DNA from: Ruminococcaceae bacterium UBA6413
GTDB taxonomy: Bacteria > Bacillota > Clostridia > Oscillospirales > Ruminococcaceae
Reading direction: 5' to 3'
Assembly: GCA_002437415.1 (NCBI GenBank)
Contig: DJPL01000067.1
Coordinates: 12,269 to 62,115 of the forward strand
Length of the DNA: 49,847 bases
The notes under the pieces are model-generated. The model saw nothing but the letters and a program-made list of their open reading frames with translations, was not told the DNA's origin and ran no database searches. Position 1 is the first letter of the stretch. Every line of letters begins with the position of its first letter. Below are positions 39,948-47,943 of this stretch, in pieces. Both the position numbers and the translations under genes were made by a program.

Positions 39948-40853
39948 ATGGGATTTTTTGAAAAGCTGAAAAACGGCTTAAAGAACACAAAAGACGCACT
40001 CGCAAGCAAGATAACGGGAGTTATAAATTCGTTTACAAAGATAGACGAGGACTTTTTTGAAGAGCTTGAAGAAACGCTTATACTGTCCGATATCGGCGCT
40101 GTGACAAGCGCGAATATCTGCGAAGCATTAAGAAAAGAAGTAAAGGCTACAGGCACTACCGACCCTGCGGAAGTGAAAGGACTTTTAAAGAAGATAATCG
40201 CAGAAATACTTGAGGGCGATAATTCGCTGAACCTTGATACAAAGCCTGCTGTTATACTTGTTATCGGCGTAAACGGCGCAGGCAAGACAACTACTATAGG
40301 AAAGCTCGCGTATAATCTTAAAAACAGCGGCAAGAAGGTTGTCGTTGCGGCGGCGGATACATTCCGTGCGGCGGCAATAGAACAGCTACAGGTATGGACA
40401 GACCGTGCGGGCGTTGATATAATAAAGCACGCAGAGGGAAGCGACCCTGCGGCTGTAGTGTTCGACGCTATCAAGGCAGGTATGGCAAGAGATGCGGACG
40501 TTATCATCTGTGATACGGCAGGCAGACTTCACAATAAGAAGAACCTTATGGACGAGCTTAAAAAGATAGCAAGAATAGTAAACAACAACGCTCCCGACAG
40601 CCGTGTAGAAACACTGCTTGTGCTTGACGCAACAACAGGGCAGAACGCGGTAAACCAGGCAAGACTGTTCAAGGAAACCGCCGATATAACAGGCATAGTT
40701 CTTACAAAGCTTGACGGAACGGCAAAAGGTGGTATAATAATACCTATAAAGGAAGAGCTCGGCATACCGGTAAAGCTTGTAGGTGTGGGCGAGAAGATAG
40801 ACGATTTACAGCCGTTTATTCCGCAGGACTATGTAGAAGCCCTGTTTGAATGA
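39948..40853 (+). CDS. ftsY: Signal recognition particle receptor FtsY
   Basis: Membrane-associated SRP GTPase for co-translational targeting. The 301-residue protein starts MGFFEKLKNGLKNTKDAL (amphipathic helix), then a short N domain and the G domain: GVNGAGKTTTIGKLA (about 106-120), AADTFRAAAIEQL (about 137-149), DTAGRLHNKKNLM, TKLDGTAKGG (about 249-258) and GVGEKIDDLQPF. There is no long acidic A domain, as usual in Gram-positives. AGGAG precedes the ATG by eight bases; rdgB follows after 26 bases. Confidence 0.97.
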   Translation: MGFFEKLKNGLKNTKDALASKITGVINSFTKIDEDFFEELEETLILSDIGAVTSANICEALRKEVKATGTTDPAEVKGLLKKIIAEILEGDNSLNLDTKPAVILVIGVNGAGKTTTIGKLAYNLKNSGKKVVVAAADTFRAAAIEQLQVWTDRAGVDIIKHAEGSDPAAVVFDAIKAGMARDADVIICDTAGRLHNKKNLMDELKKIARIVNNNAPDSRVETLLVLDATTGQNAVNQARLFKETADITGIVLTKLDGTAKGGIIIPIKEELGIPVKLVGVGEKIDDLQPFIPQDYVEALFE

Positions 40854-40879
40854 TCGGATAAATTACGAAAGGATAATAT

Positions 40880-41464
40880 ATGAAGCTTATTATAGCCTCG
40901 AACAACGCGGGCAAGATAAAAGAATTCAAGGAAATGCTGACGCCTCTCGGCTATGAGCCTGTTTCTATGAAAGAGGCGGGGATCGATACAGAGATACCCG
41001 AGGACGGCACGACATTCAGCGAAAACGCACATATAAAGGCAAAGACAATTTACGATATGACGCATACGCCCGTGCTTGCGGACGACAGCGGACTGTCTAT
41101 AGAGTTTTTAGGCGGTGCACCGGGTATATACTCCGCAAGATACGCAGGCGAGAACGCTACAAACGAGGACAGGATAAACAAGGTGCTTGATGAGCTCAAG
41201 GGTGTCGACAAGCCGCTCAGAAACGCAAAATTCGTATGTGCCTTATACTTTATCCGTGACGATGAATACGAGATATGCGTTACCGGCGAGTGTGAGGGAT
41301 TTATCGGAGAAGAGCCTGTAGGCAAAAACGGCTTCGGCTACGACCCTATATTTATGCTTGACGATGATACAAGTATGGCTTGCCTTACAGACGCAGAAAA
41401 GAACAAGATAAGCCACAGGGCAAAAGCACTTGAAAAGCTAGTCGCCGAGCTCAGCGAAAAGTAA
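40880..41464 (+). CDS. rdgB: XTP/dITP diphosphatase (RdgB/HAM1)
   Basis: Removes non-canonical purine nucleotides. The 194-residue protein has SNNAGKIKEFKEML (8-21), VLADDSGLSIEFLGGAPGIYSARYAG (about 66-91), GEEPVGKNGFGYDPIF (about 146-161) and SHRAKALEKL at the C-terminus. It is full length. GAAAGGA precedes the ATG. Its stop shares one base with the next gene's ATG (TAATG). Confidence 0.97.
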   Translation: MKLIIASNNAGKIKEFKEMLTPLGYEPVSMKEAGIDTEIPEDGTTFSENAHIKAKTIYDMTHTPVLADDSGLSIEFLGGAPGIYSARYAGENATNEDRINKVLDELKGVDKPLRNAKFVCALYFIRDDEYEICVTGECEGFIGEEPVGKNGFGYDPIFMLDDDTSMACLTDAEKNKISHRAKALEKLVAELSEK

Positions 41465-41757
41465 TGGGTATCAGGGATATACTGCTCTATCTGCTTTGGG
41501 TGTATCTCGGCATTGTGAATGTCGCAGGCTTTATACTCCCCGCAGTAGACAAGAGAAGAGCAAAAAAGGATAAATGGCGCATAAAGGAAAGCACACTTTT
41601 CCTTGTATCGGCGCTCGGCGGCTCGGTCGCAATGTATATTTCAATGCGGCTGTTCCACCACAAGACAAAGCATAAGAGATTTATGATAGGGATACCGATA
41701 ATTATTGTTTTACAGCTCGGTGCTGTATTTGCAATATGGTATTTCTTTATAAGATAA
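41464..41757 (+). CDS. DUF1294 family small membrane protein
   Basis: The 97-residue protein has three hydrophobic segments (about 4-26, 43-59 and 75-95) and the DUF1294 pattern: DKRRAKKDKWRIKESTLFLVSALGGS, then HHKTKHKRFMIGIPII. Function unknown. Starts on the stop of rdgB (TAATG). Confidence 0.88.
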   Translation: MGIRDILLYLLWVYLGIVNVAGFILPAVDKRRAKKDKWRIKESTLFLVSALGGSVAMYISMRLFHHKTKHKRFMIGIPIIIVLQLGAVFAIWYFFIR

Positions 41758-41772
41758 GAAACGGAGATAATA

Positions 41773-42075
41773 ATGGAGATAACAAGCAGACAGAGAGCAA
41801 GGCTCAAGGGCATAGCAAGTAACTTAGACACTATCTTTCAGATAGGCAAGAACGCAATATCGGACGAGCTTATAAAGCAGCTTTCGGACGCACTGGAAGC
41901 AAGAGAGCTTATCAAGATAAGAGTCCTTGAAAACTGCGGTTACAGCGCAAAGGAGCTTGCGGGAGAAATAGGCGAAAAGACAGACAGTATCGTGGTTCAG
42001 GTAATAGGCACAAAGATAGTCCTTTACAGACAGAATAAGGACGTAAAGAAAAGGAAGATAAGCTTAGATGATTAA
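41773..42075 (+). CDS. yhbY: YhbY/CRS1-family RNA-binding protein
   Basis: A 100-residue CRM-domain protein that associates with pre-50S particles. Motifs seen are RARLKGIASNL and FQIGKNAIS, followed by DALEARELIKIRVLENC and VVQVIGTKIVLYR. It lies 15 bases after the DUF1294 gene and overlaps nadD by eight bases; yhbY-nadD-yqeK-rsfS is a conserved Bacillota order. Confidence 0.95.
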   Translation: MEITSRQRARLKGIASNLDTIFQIGKNAISDELIKQLSDALEARELIKIRVLENCGYSAKELAGEIGEKTDSIVVQVIGTKIVLYRQNKDVKKRKISLDD

Positions 42076-42667
42076 GATAGGCGTATTCGGCGGGGCGTTC
42101 AACCCTATTCACAACGGACATATAAATATGGTGAATGAGGCTTTCACCGACCTTAAGCTTCAGAAGATGCTGATAATCCCCACCTGCGTTTCACCGCATA
42201 AGAGCAACAAGGGACTTATCGCCTTTGAGGACAGAGCCAAGATGTGTGAGCTTGCCTTTGCAAACGAAATAGCAAGCGGCAAGTTTGAAATAAGTGATAT
42301 TGAGAAGCGTATGGGCGGCACAAGCTACACGATAAATACTATCCGTGAGCTTAAAAGACATTACCCCGATGATGCGGTGTTTTACCTGATAATCGGCGGC
42401 GATATGCTGTTCTATTTCGATAAGTGGTATCGCTATGAGGCGCTTCTCGGCGAGTGCAAGGTGGTTGCCGCCGCAAGAGAAAACAGCGAATACAGCGATA
42501 TGTGCGAATATGCCGCAGAAATGGGCAGAATAAAGGTGCTTAATCTGCACGTCACGGAGGTAAGCTCAACGGAGATCCGCGAAAAGCTGAAAAACGGCGA
42601 AAGCATTACAGGACTTGTCCCCGCAGATGTCGAAAGCTATATAAAGGAACGTGAGCTTTATGTGTGA
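42068..42667 (+). CDS. nadD: Nicotinate-nucleotide adenylyltransferase
   Basis: Makes nicotinic acid adenine dinucleotide in NAD synthesis. The 199-residue protein has GVFGGAFNPIHNGHI (5-19), the HxGH ATP motif (HNGH), ISDIEKRMGGTSYTINTIREL, LIIGGDM and VSSTEIREKLKNG (about 174-186). It overlaps yhbY and yqeK by eight bases each. Confidence 0.96.
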   Translation: MIKIGVFGGAFNPIHNGHINMVNEAFTDLKLQKMLIIPTCVSPHKSNKGLIAFEDRAKMCELAFANEIASGKFEISDIEKRMGGTSYTINTIRELKRHYPDDAVFYLIIGGDMLFYFDKWYRYEALLGECKVVAAARENSEYSDMCEYAAEMGRIKVLNLHVTEVSSTEIREKLKNGESITGLVPADVESYIKERELYV

Positions 42668-43310
42668 AAAGCAGAGTAAGGACGAACAGCGTTACGCCGA
42701 GAAATATGCTGATTATATAGAGCTTCTTAAAAGTACGCTTTCCCAAAAGCGCTTTACGCACAGTATGAATGTTGCCTCGATGTGCTTAGCGCTTGCAAAA
42801 AAGCACGGCGGTGACGAGGAAAAGGCGTATCTTGCAGGACTTCTGCATGATATCAAAAAGGAAGAAACACCCGATGCCATGAAAGCTCAGGCAGTGCTCA
42901 GCAATATGGACGTGAGTGACGAGGAGCTTTATACCCCAGCACTCTGGCACGGTCCTGCGGGGGCATATCATATATCCAAAAATCTCGGCATAAAGGACGA
43001 GGATATTTTAAACGCGGTGCGTTATCACACGGCAGGAAGAGCAGATATGTCGCTTCTTGAAAAGATCGTTTACTTAGGCGATCTCACAAGCGCGGACAGA
43101 AGCTATAAAGATGTAGAAAAATACCGCGAAATGAGCTTTGAAAATCTTGACAACGCTATGTACAATGCGTTAAAATACTCTATAGGAGAAACGCTCGGAA
43201 AGGGCGGAGTTATACCGCCGTGCACTTCGGCAGGGTATAATTTCTATACAAAGCTTATGAGAGCACGCAACGCGGAAAAGCAAAACAGAAAGGAAAAATC
43301 CAAGGAATGA
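42660..43310 (+). CDS. yqeK: YqeK HD-domain bis(5'-nucleosyl)-tetraphosphatase (symmetrical)
   Basis: Hydrolyses diadenosine tetraphosphate. The 216-residue protein has the HD motif RFTHSMNVASMCLALA (about 33-48), AGLLHDIKKEE (about 62-72), WHGPAGAYHI, AVRYHTAGRADMS and YLGDLTSADRSY. The ATG at 42660 follows AAGGAA; an in-frame GTG at 42651 is an alternative. It overlaps nadD by eight bases and the next gene by four (ATGA). Confidence 0.92.
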   Translation: MCEKQSKDEQRYAEKYADYIELLKSTLSQKRFTHSMNVASMCLALAKKHGGDEEKAYLAGLLHDIKKEETPDAMKAQAVLSNMDVSDEELYTPALWHGPAGAYHISKNLGIKDEDILNAVRYHTAGRADMSLLEKIVYLGDLTSADRSYKDVEKYREMSFENLDNAMYNALKYSIGETLGKGGVIPPCTSAGYNFYTKLMRARNAEKQNRKEKSKE

Positions 43311-43660
43311 CCGATATAGAAATTCTGAAAGAGGGCATAAAGGCTCTTGACTCAAAAAAGGCAGATGATATAAAAATACTCAAGGTGCGCGACCTTACGA
43401 TACTTGCTAACTACTTTGTAATTGCAAGCGGTTCAAGCTCGACACAGGTAAAGGCGCTCGCAGACGAGGTCGATTTTAAGCTCGGCGAAAAGGGCGAGGA
43501 GCCTAAGTCCGTAGACGGCAAGGCAAGCGGAAACTGGATAGTGCTTGACTATATAGATGTTGTTTTCCACGTTTTCTATAAGGAAACGAGGGATTTCTAC
43601 GACCTTGAAAGGCTCTGGCAGGACGCAGAGGAGATCGATGTTAATCAGTTTCTTGATTAA
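43307..43660 (+). CDS. rsfS: Ribosome silencing factor RsfS
   Basis: Binds L14 and blocks subunit joining in stationary phase. The 117-residue protein has the family core DIKILKVRDLTILANYFVIASGSSSTQV (about 21-48) and WIVLDYIDVVFHVFYKETRDFYDLERLW (about 77-104). ATGA overlap with yqeK. Last gene of the long run that begins near topA. Confidence 0.96.
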   Translation: MTDIEILKEGIKALDSKKADDIKILKVRDLTILANYFVIASGSSSTQVKALADEVDFKLGEKGEEPKSVDGKASGNWIVLDYIDVVFHVFYKETRDFYDLERLWQDAEEIDVNQFLD

Positions 43661-43727
43661 ATGTGACACCGTACAAGGGTAAAATATCAGACTATTGATA
43701 AAACTATTTCAAATTTTAAAATGGGGT

Positions 43728-43867
43728 TTGGGGCGTAGCCCCAAGGCAGGTCGCAGGGACGCCAGTCCCCGTATTCTCCCCCTTTCCGGGGGAAAGGGGC
43801 TTTCGGCAAGGATGCCGAAATAAGGACACACTAAGCTTTGCAGGACGCAAAGCCATCAGAGTGTCCT
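43728..43867 (+). repeat. Multi-hairpin intergenic element between rsfS and rpsU
   Basis: Within the 414-base gap, five hairpins follow one another. They are TTGGGGC-GTA-GCCCCAA (43728-43744), GGGAC-GCCA-GTCCC (43756-43769), CCCCTTTCC-GGG-GGAAAGGGG (43779-43799) and TTTCGGCA-AGGA-TGCCGAAA (43801-43820). The fifth is a nested pair AGGACAC...GTGTCCT (43823-43867) around GCTTTGC-AGGAC-GCAAAGC (43835-43853). It is G/C-rich while the flanks are A/T-rich. No open frame fits. The rest of the gap holds the rpsU promoter. Likely a structured repeat or an RNA; I do not recognise the family. Confidence 0.6.
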
Positions 43868-43976
43868 AAAGGGGATAGGGATTGGAAATTTGCTGTTTTT
43901 TTATAAAAACAGACTTTTTCTACAAGCCGAAAATATAGATTCCTGCAAGAATTTTTACGAAATTTTCAAAAACGTA

Positions 43977-44005
43977 TTGACAAATTCGGTGCGATAATGT
44001 ATAAT
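43977..44005 (+). promoter_or_regulatory. Promoter of rpsU
   Basis: Perfect TTGACA (43977-43982), 17 bases, TATAAT (44000-44005). A dyad CATACA (44011-44016)/TGTATG (44030-44035) lies at the start of the transcript. Confidence 0.85.
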
Positions 44006-44074
44006 ACTAGCATACATCTTTATAAAATTTGTATGAGTTATAACCTGTGCCATTTGGCAAAGGGAGGGATATAG

Positions 44075-44251
44075 ATGGCAGAAGTACGTTTAGGCAAGAA
44101 TGAATCTTTAGATACAGCACTCAAGCGTTTCAAGAGATCATGCGCCAGAGACGGCGTCCTCGCAGAGGTTCGTAAAAGAGAACACTACGAAAAACCTTCG
44201 GTAAAGCGTAAGAAGAAATCCGAGGCTGCTCGTAAGCGCAAGTTTAAGTAA
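44075..44251 (+). CDS. rpsU: 30S ribosomal protein S21
   Basis: I translated this 58-residue frame by hand. It starts MAEVRLGKNESLDTALKRFK and continues with RSCARDGVLAEVRKREHYEK, ending in a basic KRKKKSEAARKRKFK. This is S21 over its whole length. GGGAGGG precedes the ATG by eight bases. Own promoter and terminator, so it is monocistronic here. Confidence 0.97.
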   Translation: MAEVRLGKNESLDTALKRFKRSCARDGVLAEVRKREHYEKPSVKRKKKSEAARKRKFK

Positions 44252-44269
44252 TTAGTTACTTACGGTAAT

Positions 44270-44324
44270 AAAAGGCGGACAAGGTTAGCCTCATGCTGAC
44301 GCTTTGTTCGCCTTTTAATTTTTT
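44270..44324 (+). terminator. Terminator of rpsU
   Basis: AAAAGGCGGACAA (44270-44282) pairs with TTGTTCGCCTTTT (44304-44316) with one G-T pair, then AATTTTTT. Confidence 0.85.
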
Positions 44325-44341
44325 ATCAAAAAGGATACGGT

Positions 44342-44851
44342 ATGATTTTTAAACCGCAGATTTGGATAAATTCAGTTCTCGACATAGATGAGGACTTTCT
44401 TGATAAATATAATATAAAAGCACTGGTGCTTGACCTTGACAATACGCTGTCAATGCACGGAAACCCCGCCGCAGAAAACGGTGTACCAGAGTGGCTCGAG
44501 CATATGAAGAGCATAGGCATACCGATGCGCATTGTGTCTAACAACACGAATAAGCGCGTAGCACCGCTTGCCAAAAAGCTTGGACTTCCGTTTACCGCAA
44601 ACGGCTGTAAGCCTCTGACATTCGGCATCTCAAGGGCTATAAGGATAATGGGTGTGCCGAAAAAGCAGGTAGCCGTTGTCGGAGATCAGATCTTCACAGA
44701 TGTGATAGCGGGCAACCTCAAAGGCGCTGTGTCGGTGCTTGTCGAGCCTTTCCATATGGAAAGCGCATGGACGTTCAAGCTTAAAAGAAAGGCTGAGAGC
44801 CTGTTTTTTCACAGGGATTACTCAAAGCTTAAACCTAAGGAGAATAAGTAA
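44342..44851 (+). CDS. yqeG: YqeG family HAD-type phosphatase
   Basis: The 169-residue protein has HAD motif I VLDLDNTLS (about 30-38), motif II RIVSNNTNKR (about 60-69), Lys in a GCKPLTFG segment and motif III VVGDQIFTDVIAGN (about 116-129). In relatives YqeG acts as a phosphatidylglycerophosphate or sugar phosphatase; substrate is uncertain. AAAGGA precedes the ATG. It shares a base with the next gene (TAATG). Confidence 0.92.
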   Translation: MIFKPQIWINSVLDIDEDFLDKYNIKALVLDLDNTLSMHGNPAAENGVPEWLEHMKSIGIPMRIVSNNTNKRVAPLAKKLGLPFTANGCKPLTFGISRAIRIMGVPKKQVAVVGDQIFTDVIAGNLKGAVSVLVEPFHMESAWTFKLKRKAESLFFHRDYSKLKPKENK

Positions 44852-45696
44852 TGGCTGTTAAATTCGGACCGGGCGGTAATTCGGTAAGCTTCGGCAAGAA
44901 GAAATTTCCCGATGAGCTGCCCGCATATCTTGCGTCAATGGATCTTGACTGTTACGAGGTCGAGTGCGGCAGAGGAGTGCGCATTGCGGCGGCAACATAT
45001 GAGAAATTACCCGCACTTGCCAGTGACAACAATATAACCGTAACGCTCCACGCTCCGTACTTCATATCGCTTTCAAGCGTTGAGGCTGAGAAGCGCGACA
45101 ACAGCGTAAACTATATAATGGACTCGCTGAGAGCCGCCGATAAGCTGGGTGCTACCAAGGTCGTCGTACATTCGGGTTCGTGCTCAAAGATGACAAGGGC
45201 AGAAGCGCTGTGCCTTGCAAAACAGACGCTCACAAAGGCAGTCGCCGCGCGAAAGAGCGAGGGACTGAAAGCTATCATCTGCCCCGAAACCATGGGTAAG
45301 ATAAATCAGCTCGGCACACTTGAGGAAGTGATCGAGCTGTGCACACTTGACGATGAGATGCTCCCGTGCGTTGACTTCGGACACCTTAATGCAAGAACGC
45401 ACGGTGCGATAAAGACGATTGACGATTATGCCGCAATACTCAACAGCATTGAAAACAAGCTCGGGCACGACAGACTTTCACAGATGCACGTCCATTTTTC
45501 AAAGATAGAATATACCTCGAGCGGCGAAAGACGACACCTGACGTTTGAAGATGAGGTTTACGGACCGCGGTACGAACCACTGTGTGAACTGTTTGCAAAA
45601 AGAGATCTTGACTGCACGGTCATCTGTGAATCGGACGGAACACAGGCGGAGGACGCGTCAACCATGAAAAAAGCTTACCTCGGCTATCTGAAATAA
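44851..45696 (+). CDS. Endonuclease IV-like TIM-barrel protein (AP endonuclease family 2)
   Basis: The 281-residue protein has the xylose-isomerase-like TIM barrel with zinc ligands at endonuclease IV positions: HAPYF (about 68), HSG (about 108), CPETMG (Glu at about 146), VDFGHLNAR (Asp/His at about 175-178), HVHFSK (about 212-216) and CESDG (Glu at about 256). Endonuclease IV removes abasic sites in DNA. It lacks the usual GVCLDTCH form, so a sugar-phosphate isomerase role cannot be excluded. Starts on the yqeG stop (TAATG) and is followed by aroQ after 14 bases. Confidence 0.78.
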   Translation: MAVKFGPGGNSVSFGKKKFPDELPAYLASMDLDCYEVECGRGVRIAAATYEKLPALASDNNITVTLHAPYFISLSSVEAEKRDNSVNYIMDSLRAADKLGATKVVVHSGSCSKMTRAEALCLAKQTLTKAVAARKSEGLKAIICPETMGKINQLGTLEEVIELCTLDDEMLPCVDFGHLNARTHGAIKTIDDYAAILNSIENKLGHDRLSQMHVHFSKIEYTSSGERRHLTFEDEVYGPRYEPLCELFAKRDLDCTVICESDGTQAEDASTMKKAYLGYLK

Positions 45697-45710
45697 GGAC
45701 GGAAAAGAAA

Positions 45711-46139
45711 ATGAAGATACTTGTAATGAACGGACCCAACTTAAATCTGCTCGGCGAGCGTGAACCGTCGGTATACGGCGACAATTCGCTCGCGGCGATA
45801 AACGAAAGACTGAAAAAATGTGCCGAGAAGAACGGCGCAGAGATTGACTTCTTCCAGTCAAACCACGAGGGCGCGCTGATCGACGCACTTCATGACGCAA
45901 GGTTGAAGTACGATTGCGTTATCTTCAACGCGGGCGCATATACGCATTACAGCTACGCTATTAGGGACGCTATCTCGGCTATTAAGATACCTGTAATAGA
46001 AGTCCATATGTCAAACGTACACGCAAGAGAAGAGTTCAGACATCATTCCGTGATATCTCCCGTATGCAAGGGCACTATCGCGGGCTTCGGTGAAAAGAGC
46101 TATATGATGGCACTTTTCTACGCCCTCAATATGGATTGA
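45711..46139 (+). CDS. aroQ: Type II 3-dehydroquinate dehydratase
   Basis: Third step of the shikimate pathway. The 142-residue protein has MNGPNLNLLGEREPSVYG (5-22, with catalytic Tyr and Arg), FFQSNHEGALIDALHDA, INAGAYTHYSYAIRDAI-like segment (FNAGAYTHYSYAIRDA) and VHMSNVHAREEFRHHSVISP (His and Arg). Full length. In Bacillus the equivalent gene is followed by pepP and efp; pepP follows here. Confidence 0.96.
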   Translation: MKILVMNGPNLNLLGEREPSVYGDNSLAAINERLKKCAEKNGAEIDFFQSNHEGALIDALHDARLKYDCVIFNAGAYTHYSYAIRDAISAIKIPVIEVHMSNVHAREEFRHHSVISPVCKGTIAGFGEKSYMMALFYALNMD

Positions 46140-46211
46140 CGAGGATTTGACAAAAGCGCTCTGATTGATTTTCAGTTAATATTTAAGAGTTAAAATTATC
46201 ATTTGGATAAA

Positions 46212-46228
46212 TGCGGCTTTTTGCCGCA
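46212..46228 (+). promoter_or_regulatory. Hairpin next to the pepP ribosome site
   Basis: TGCGGC-TTTTT-GCCGCA, a perfect 6-bp stem, ends two bases before GGAGGA (46231-46236). It could affect translation or be an RNA stability element. Confidence 0.4.
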
Positions 46229-46239
46229 ACGGAGGAAAT

Positions 46240-47322
46240 ATGGTTAAGAATGCGGGAAATATAGCGAAGCTTGCGGATAATCTTGCTGATGAAAAGCACG
46301 CGGCGCTTATCACATCGGATATAAGCAGAAGATACTTCAGCGGGTTTACATCATCTGCGGGTATGATACTTGTGACAAAAGAGGCAAGCTATCTGCTTAT
46401 CGATTTCCGCTATTTCGACAAGGCTAAGGAGCGTGTTACCGACTGTGAGGTAGTGCTTCTCGAAAACGCGAAAAGCCAGCTTATGAGCCTGCTCACAAAG
46501 CACGGCATAACGACTGTAAGCATTGAAAGCAGTGCTATGACGGTAACTGAGCTTGACAGATATAAGGCTAACTATTCGTTCATAAAGTTTGACAGCTCAC
46601 GAGAGCTTTCCGATATGATCGAGAAAATGCGTGTTATTAAAACTCCCGAAGAGACAGAGAAGATAGTAAAGGCGCAGAGGATAGCGGAAAAGGCTTTCTC
46701 ACGGCTTTTGCGTGACATAAAGCCCGGGCAGACGGAAAAGCACGTTGCGGCTCTGCTTGAATACTATATGGCTGAGTACGGCTCTGACGGAAAATCGTTC
46801 GATACCATTGCGGCATCGGGCGTAAATTCGGCTTCACCGCACGCAGTCCCTACAGATAAAAGGCTCGAAAACGGAGATTTTCTGACGCTTGATTTCGGCG
46901 CGACCTATGACGGCTACCATTCGGATATGACAAGAACGATAGCTATCGGCAAGGTTACCGAAGAGATGAAGAGAATGTATGACGCTGTACTCTTTGCAAA
47001 TCTTGACGCTATGAAGGCTATACGCGCGGACATCAGCGGCAAGGTGGTTGACAGCGTGGCAAGAAGCACACTTGACGCATGGGGATACGGAAAGTATTTC
47101 GGTCACGGACTGGGTCACGGTGTAGGACTTGAGATACACGAAGCGCCTACTGCTTCACCGTCATCGCAGTATATGCTCAAAGAGGGTATGATACTGACAG
47201 ACGAGCCGGGTGTGTATATTTCGGGCAAATTCGGCGTAAGAATTGAAGACATGGTAGTTGTCACAAAGGACGGCTGCCGCAATCTCACAGAAACGACAAA
47301 GGAACTTATAATTATTAACTGA
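46240..47322 (+). CDS. pepP: Xaa-Pro aminopeptidase (M24 family)
   Basis: Removes N-terminal residues before proline. The 360-residue protein has a creatinase-like N-terminal domain (1-130) and an M24 domain with metal ligands in LDFGATYDGYHSDMTRT (two Asp), GHGLGHGVGLEIHEAP (His), TDEPGVY (Glu) and VRIEDMVVV (Glu). The ATG at 46240 has GGAGGA four bases upstream. aroQ-pepP is conserved in Bacillota, where efp is normally next; here a PlsY-like gene follows 15 bases later. Confidence 0.93.
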   Translation: MVKNAGNIAKLADNLADEKHAALITSDISRRYFSGFTSSAGMILVTKEASYLLIDFRYFDKAKERVTDCEVVLLENAKSQLMSLLTKHGITTVSIESSAMTVTELDRYKANYSFIKFDSSRELSDMIEKMRVIKTPEETEKIVKAQRIAEKAFSRLLRDIKPGQTEKHVAALLEYYMAEYGSDGKSFDTIAASGVNSASPHAVPTDKRLENGDFLTLDFGATYDGYHSDMTRTIAIGKVTEEMKRMYDAVLFANLDAMKAIRADISGKVVDSVARSTLDAWGYGKYFGHGLGHGVGLEIHEAPTASPSSQYMLKEGMILTDEPGVYISGKFGVRIEDMVVVTKDGCRNLTETTKELIIIN

Positions 47323-47337
47323 TACGGAGGGATACAT

Positions 47338-47943
47338 ATGCTTACAGGCTTGTTTTTTGCGGTATCGGGCTATCTGCTCGGCAGTATTTTGTTTGCAAGC
47401 ATTATTTCAAAGCTGTTTCATAAGGATATCATATCCAAAAGCCCCGACAAGAACTACGGAACGGCTAACGCATTCCGCTACGGCGGTGTGCTGTGCGGTG
47501 CACTGACACTGCTGTGCGATATGGGCAAGGGATTTTTGCCGGTGTTCATTTATATGCACACTGAAAATCCGTCAGAGGTCATGCTCCCTATAGTGCTTGT
47601 AGCGCCGGTAATAGGTCATATTCTGCCTATTTTCTCAAAGTTCAAGGGCGGCAAGGCTATAGCTGTTACATTCGGCTCGCTTGCGGGTATGTGGCCTAAC
47701 TGGACTACGGTGCTGACGCTGTGCTTCTTCTTTATCCTGTTTATGACGCTTATAAAGATAACTCCGCACTGCTTCTGCACTATCATTTCATACTGCTGTA
47801 CAACGCTTGTATCGTTCTTCATAGAGCCGGTCAAGGCGGTATCGGTAGGTATGCTGATGATCACGATCGCCTGCTCGATAAAGATGCTCAGCGTTCCCGA
47901 AGAGCGTGAGAAGTTCGATGTCAGATGGCTATGGAAGCACTGA
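47338..47943 (+). CDS. PlsY-like glycerol-3-phosphate acyltransferase
   Basis: The 201-residue membrane protein has about five hydrophobic segments and PlsY-type motifs: GYLLGSILFASII (10-22), KNYGTANAFRYGG in place of the usual GSGNxGATN, CDMGKG (60-65) and GHILPIFSKFKGGKAIAVTFG (about 90-110). PlsY adds an acyl chain from acyl-phosphate to glycerol-3-phosphate; plsX is elsewhere in this window. The changed GSGN motif makes this a divergent member, and the true plsY may be elsewhere. GGAGG precedes the ATG. Overlaps the glycosyltransferase gene by 19 bases. Confidence 0.75.
   Translation: MLTGLFFAVSGYLLGSILFASIISKLFHKDIISKSPDKNYGTANAFRYGGVLCGALTLLCDMGKGFLPVFIYMHTENPSEVMLPIVLVAPVIGHILPIFSKFKGGKAIAVTFGSLAGMWPNWTTVLTLCFFFILFMTLIKITPHCFCTIISYCCTTLVSFFIEPVKAVSVGMLMITIACSIKMLSVPEEREKFDVRWLWKH

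Noticed and set aside
43728..43867. A CRISPR array in the rsfS-rpsU gap
   Set aside because: The hairpins have different sequences and no regular repeat-spacer pattern is present.
46147..46180. A promoter for pepP at TTGACA 46147-46152
   Set aside because: No acceptable -10 box lies at 16-18 bases from it.
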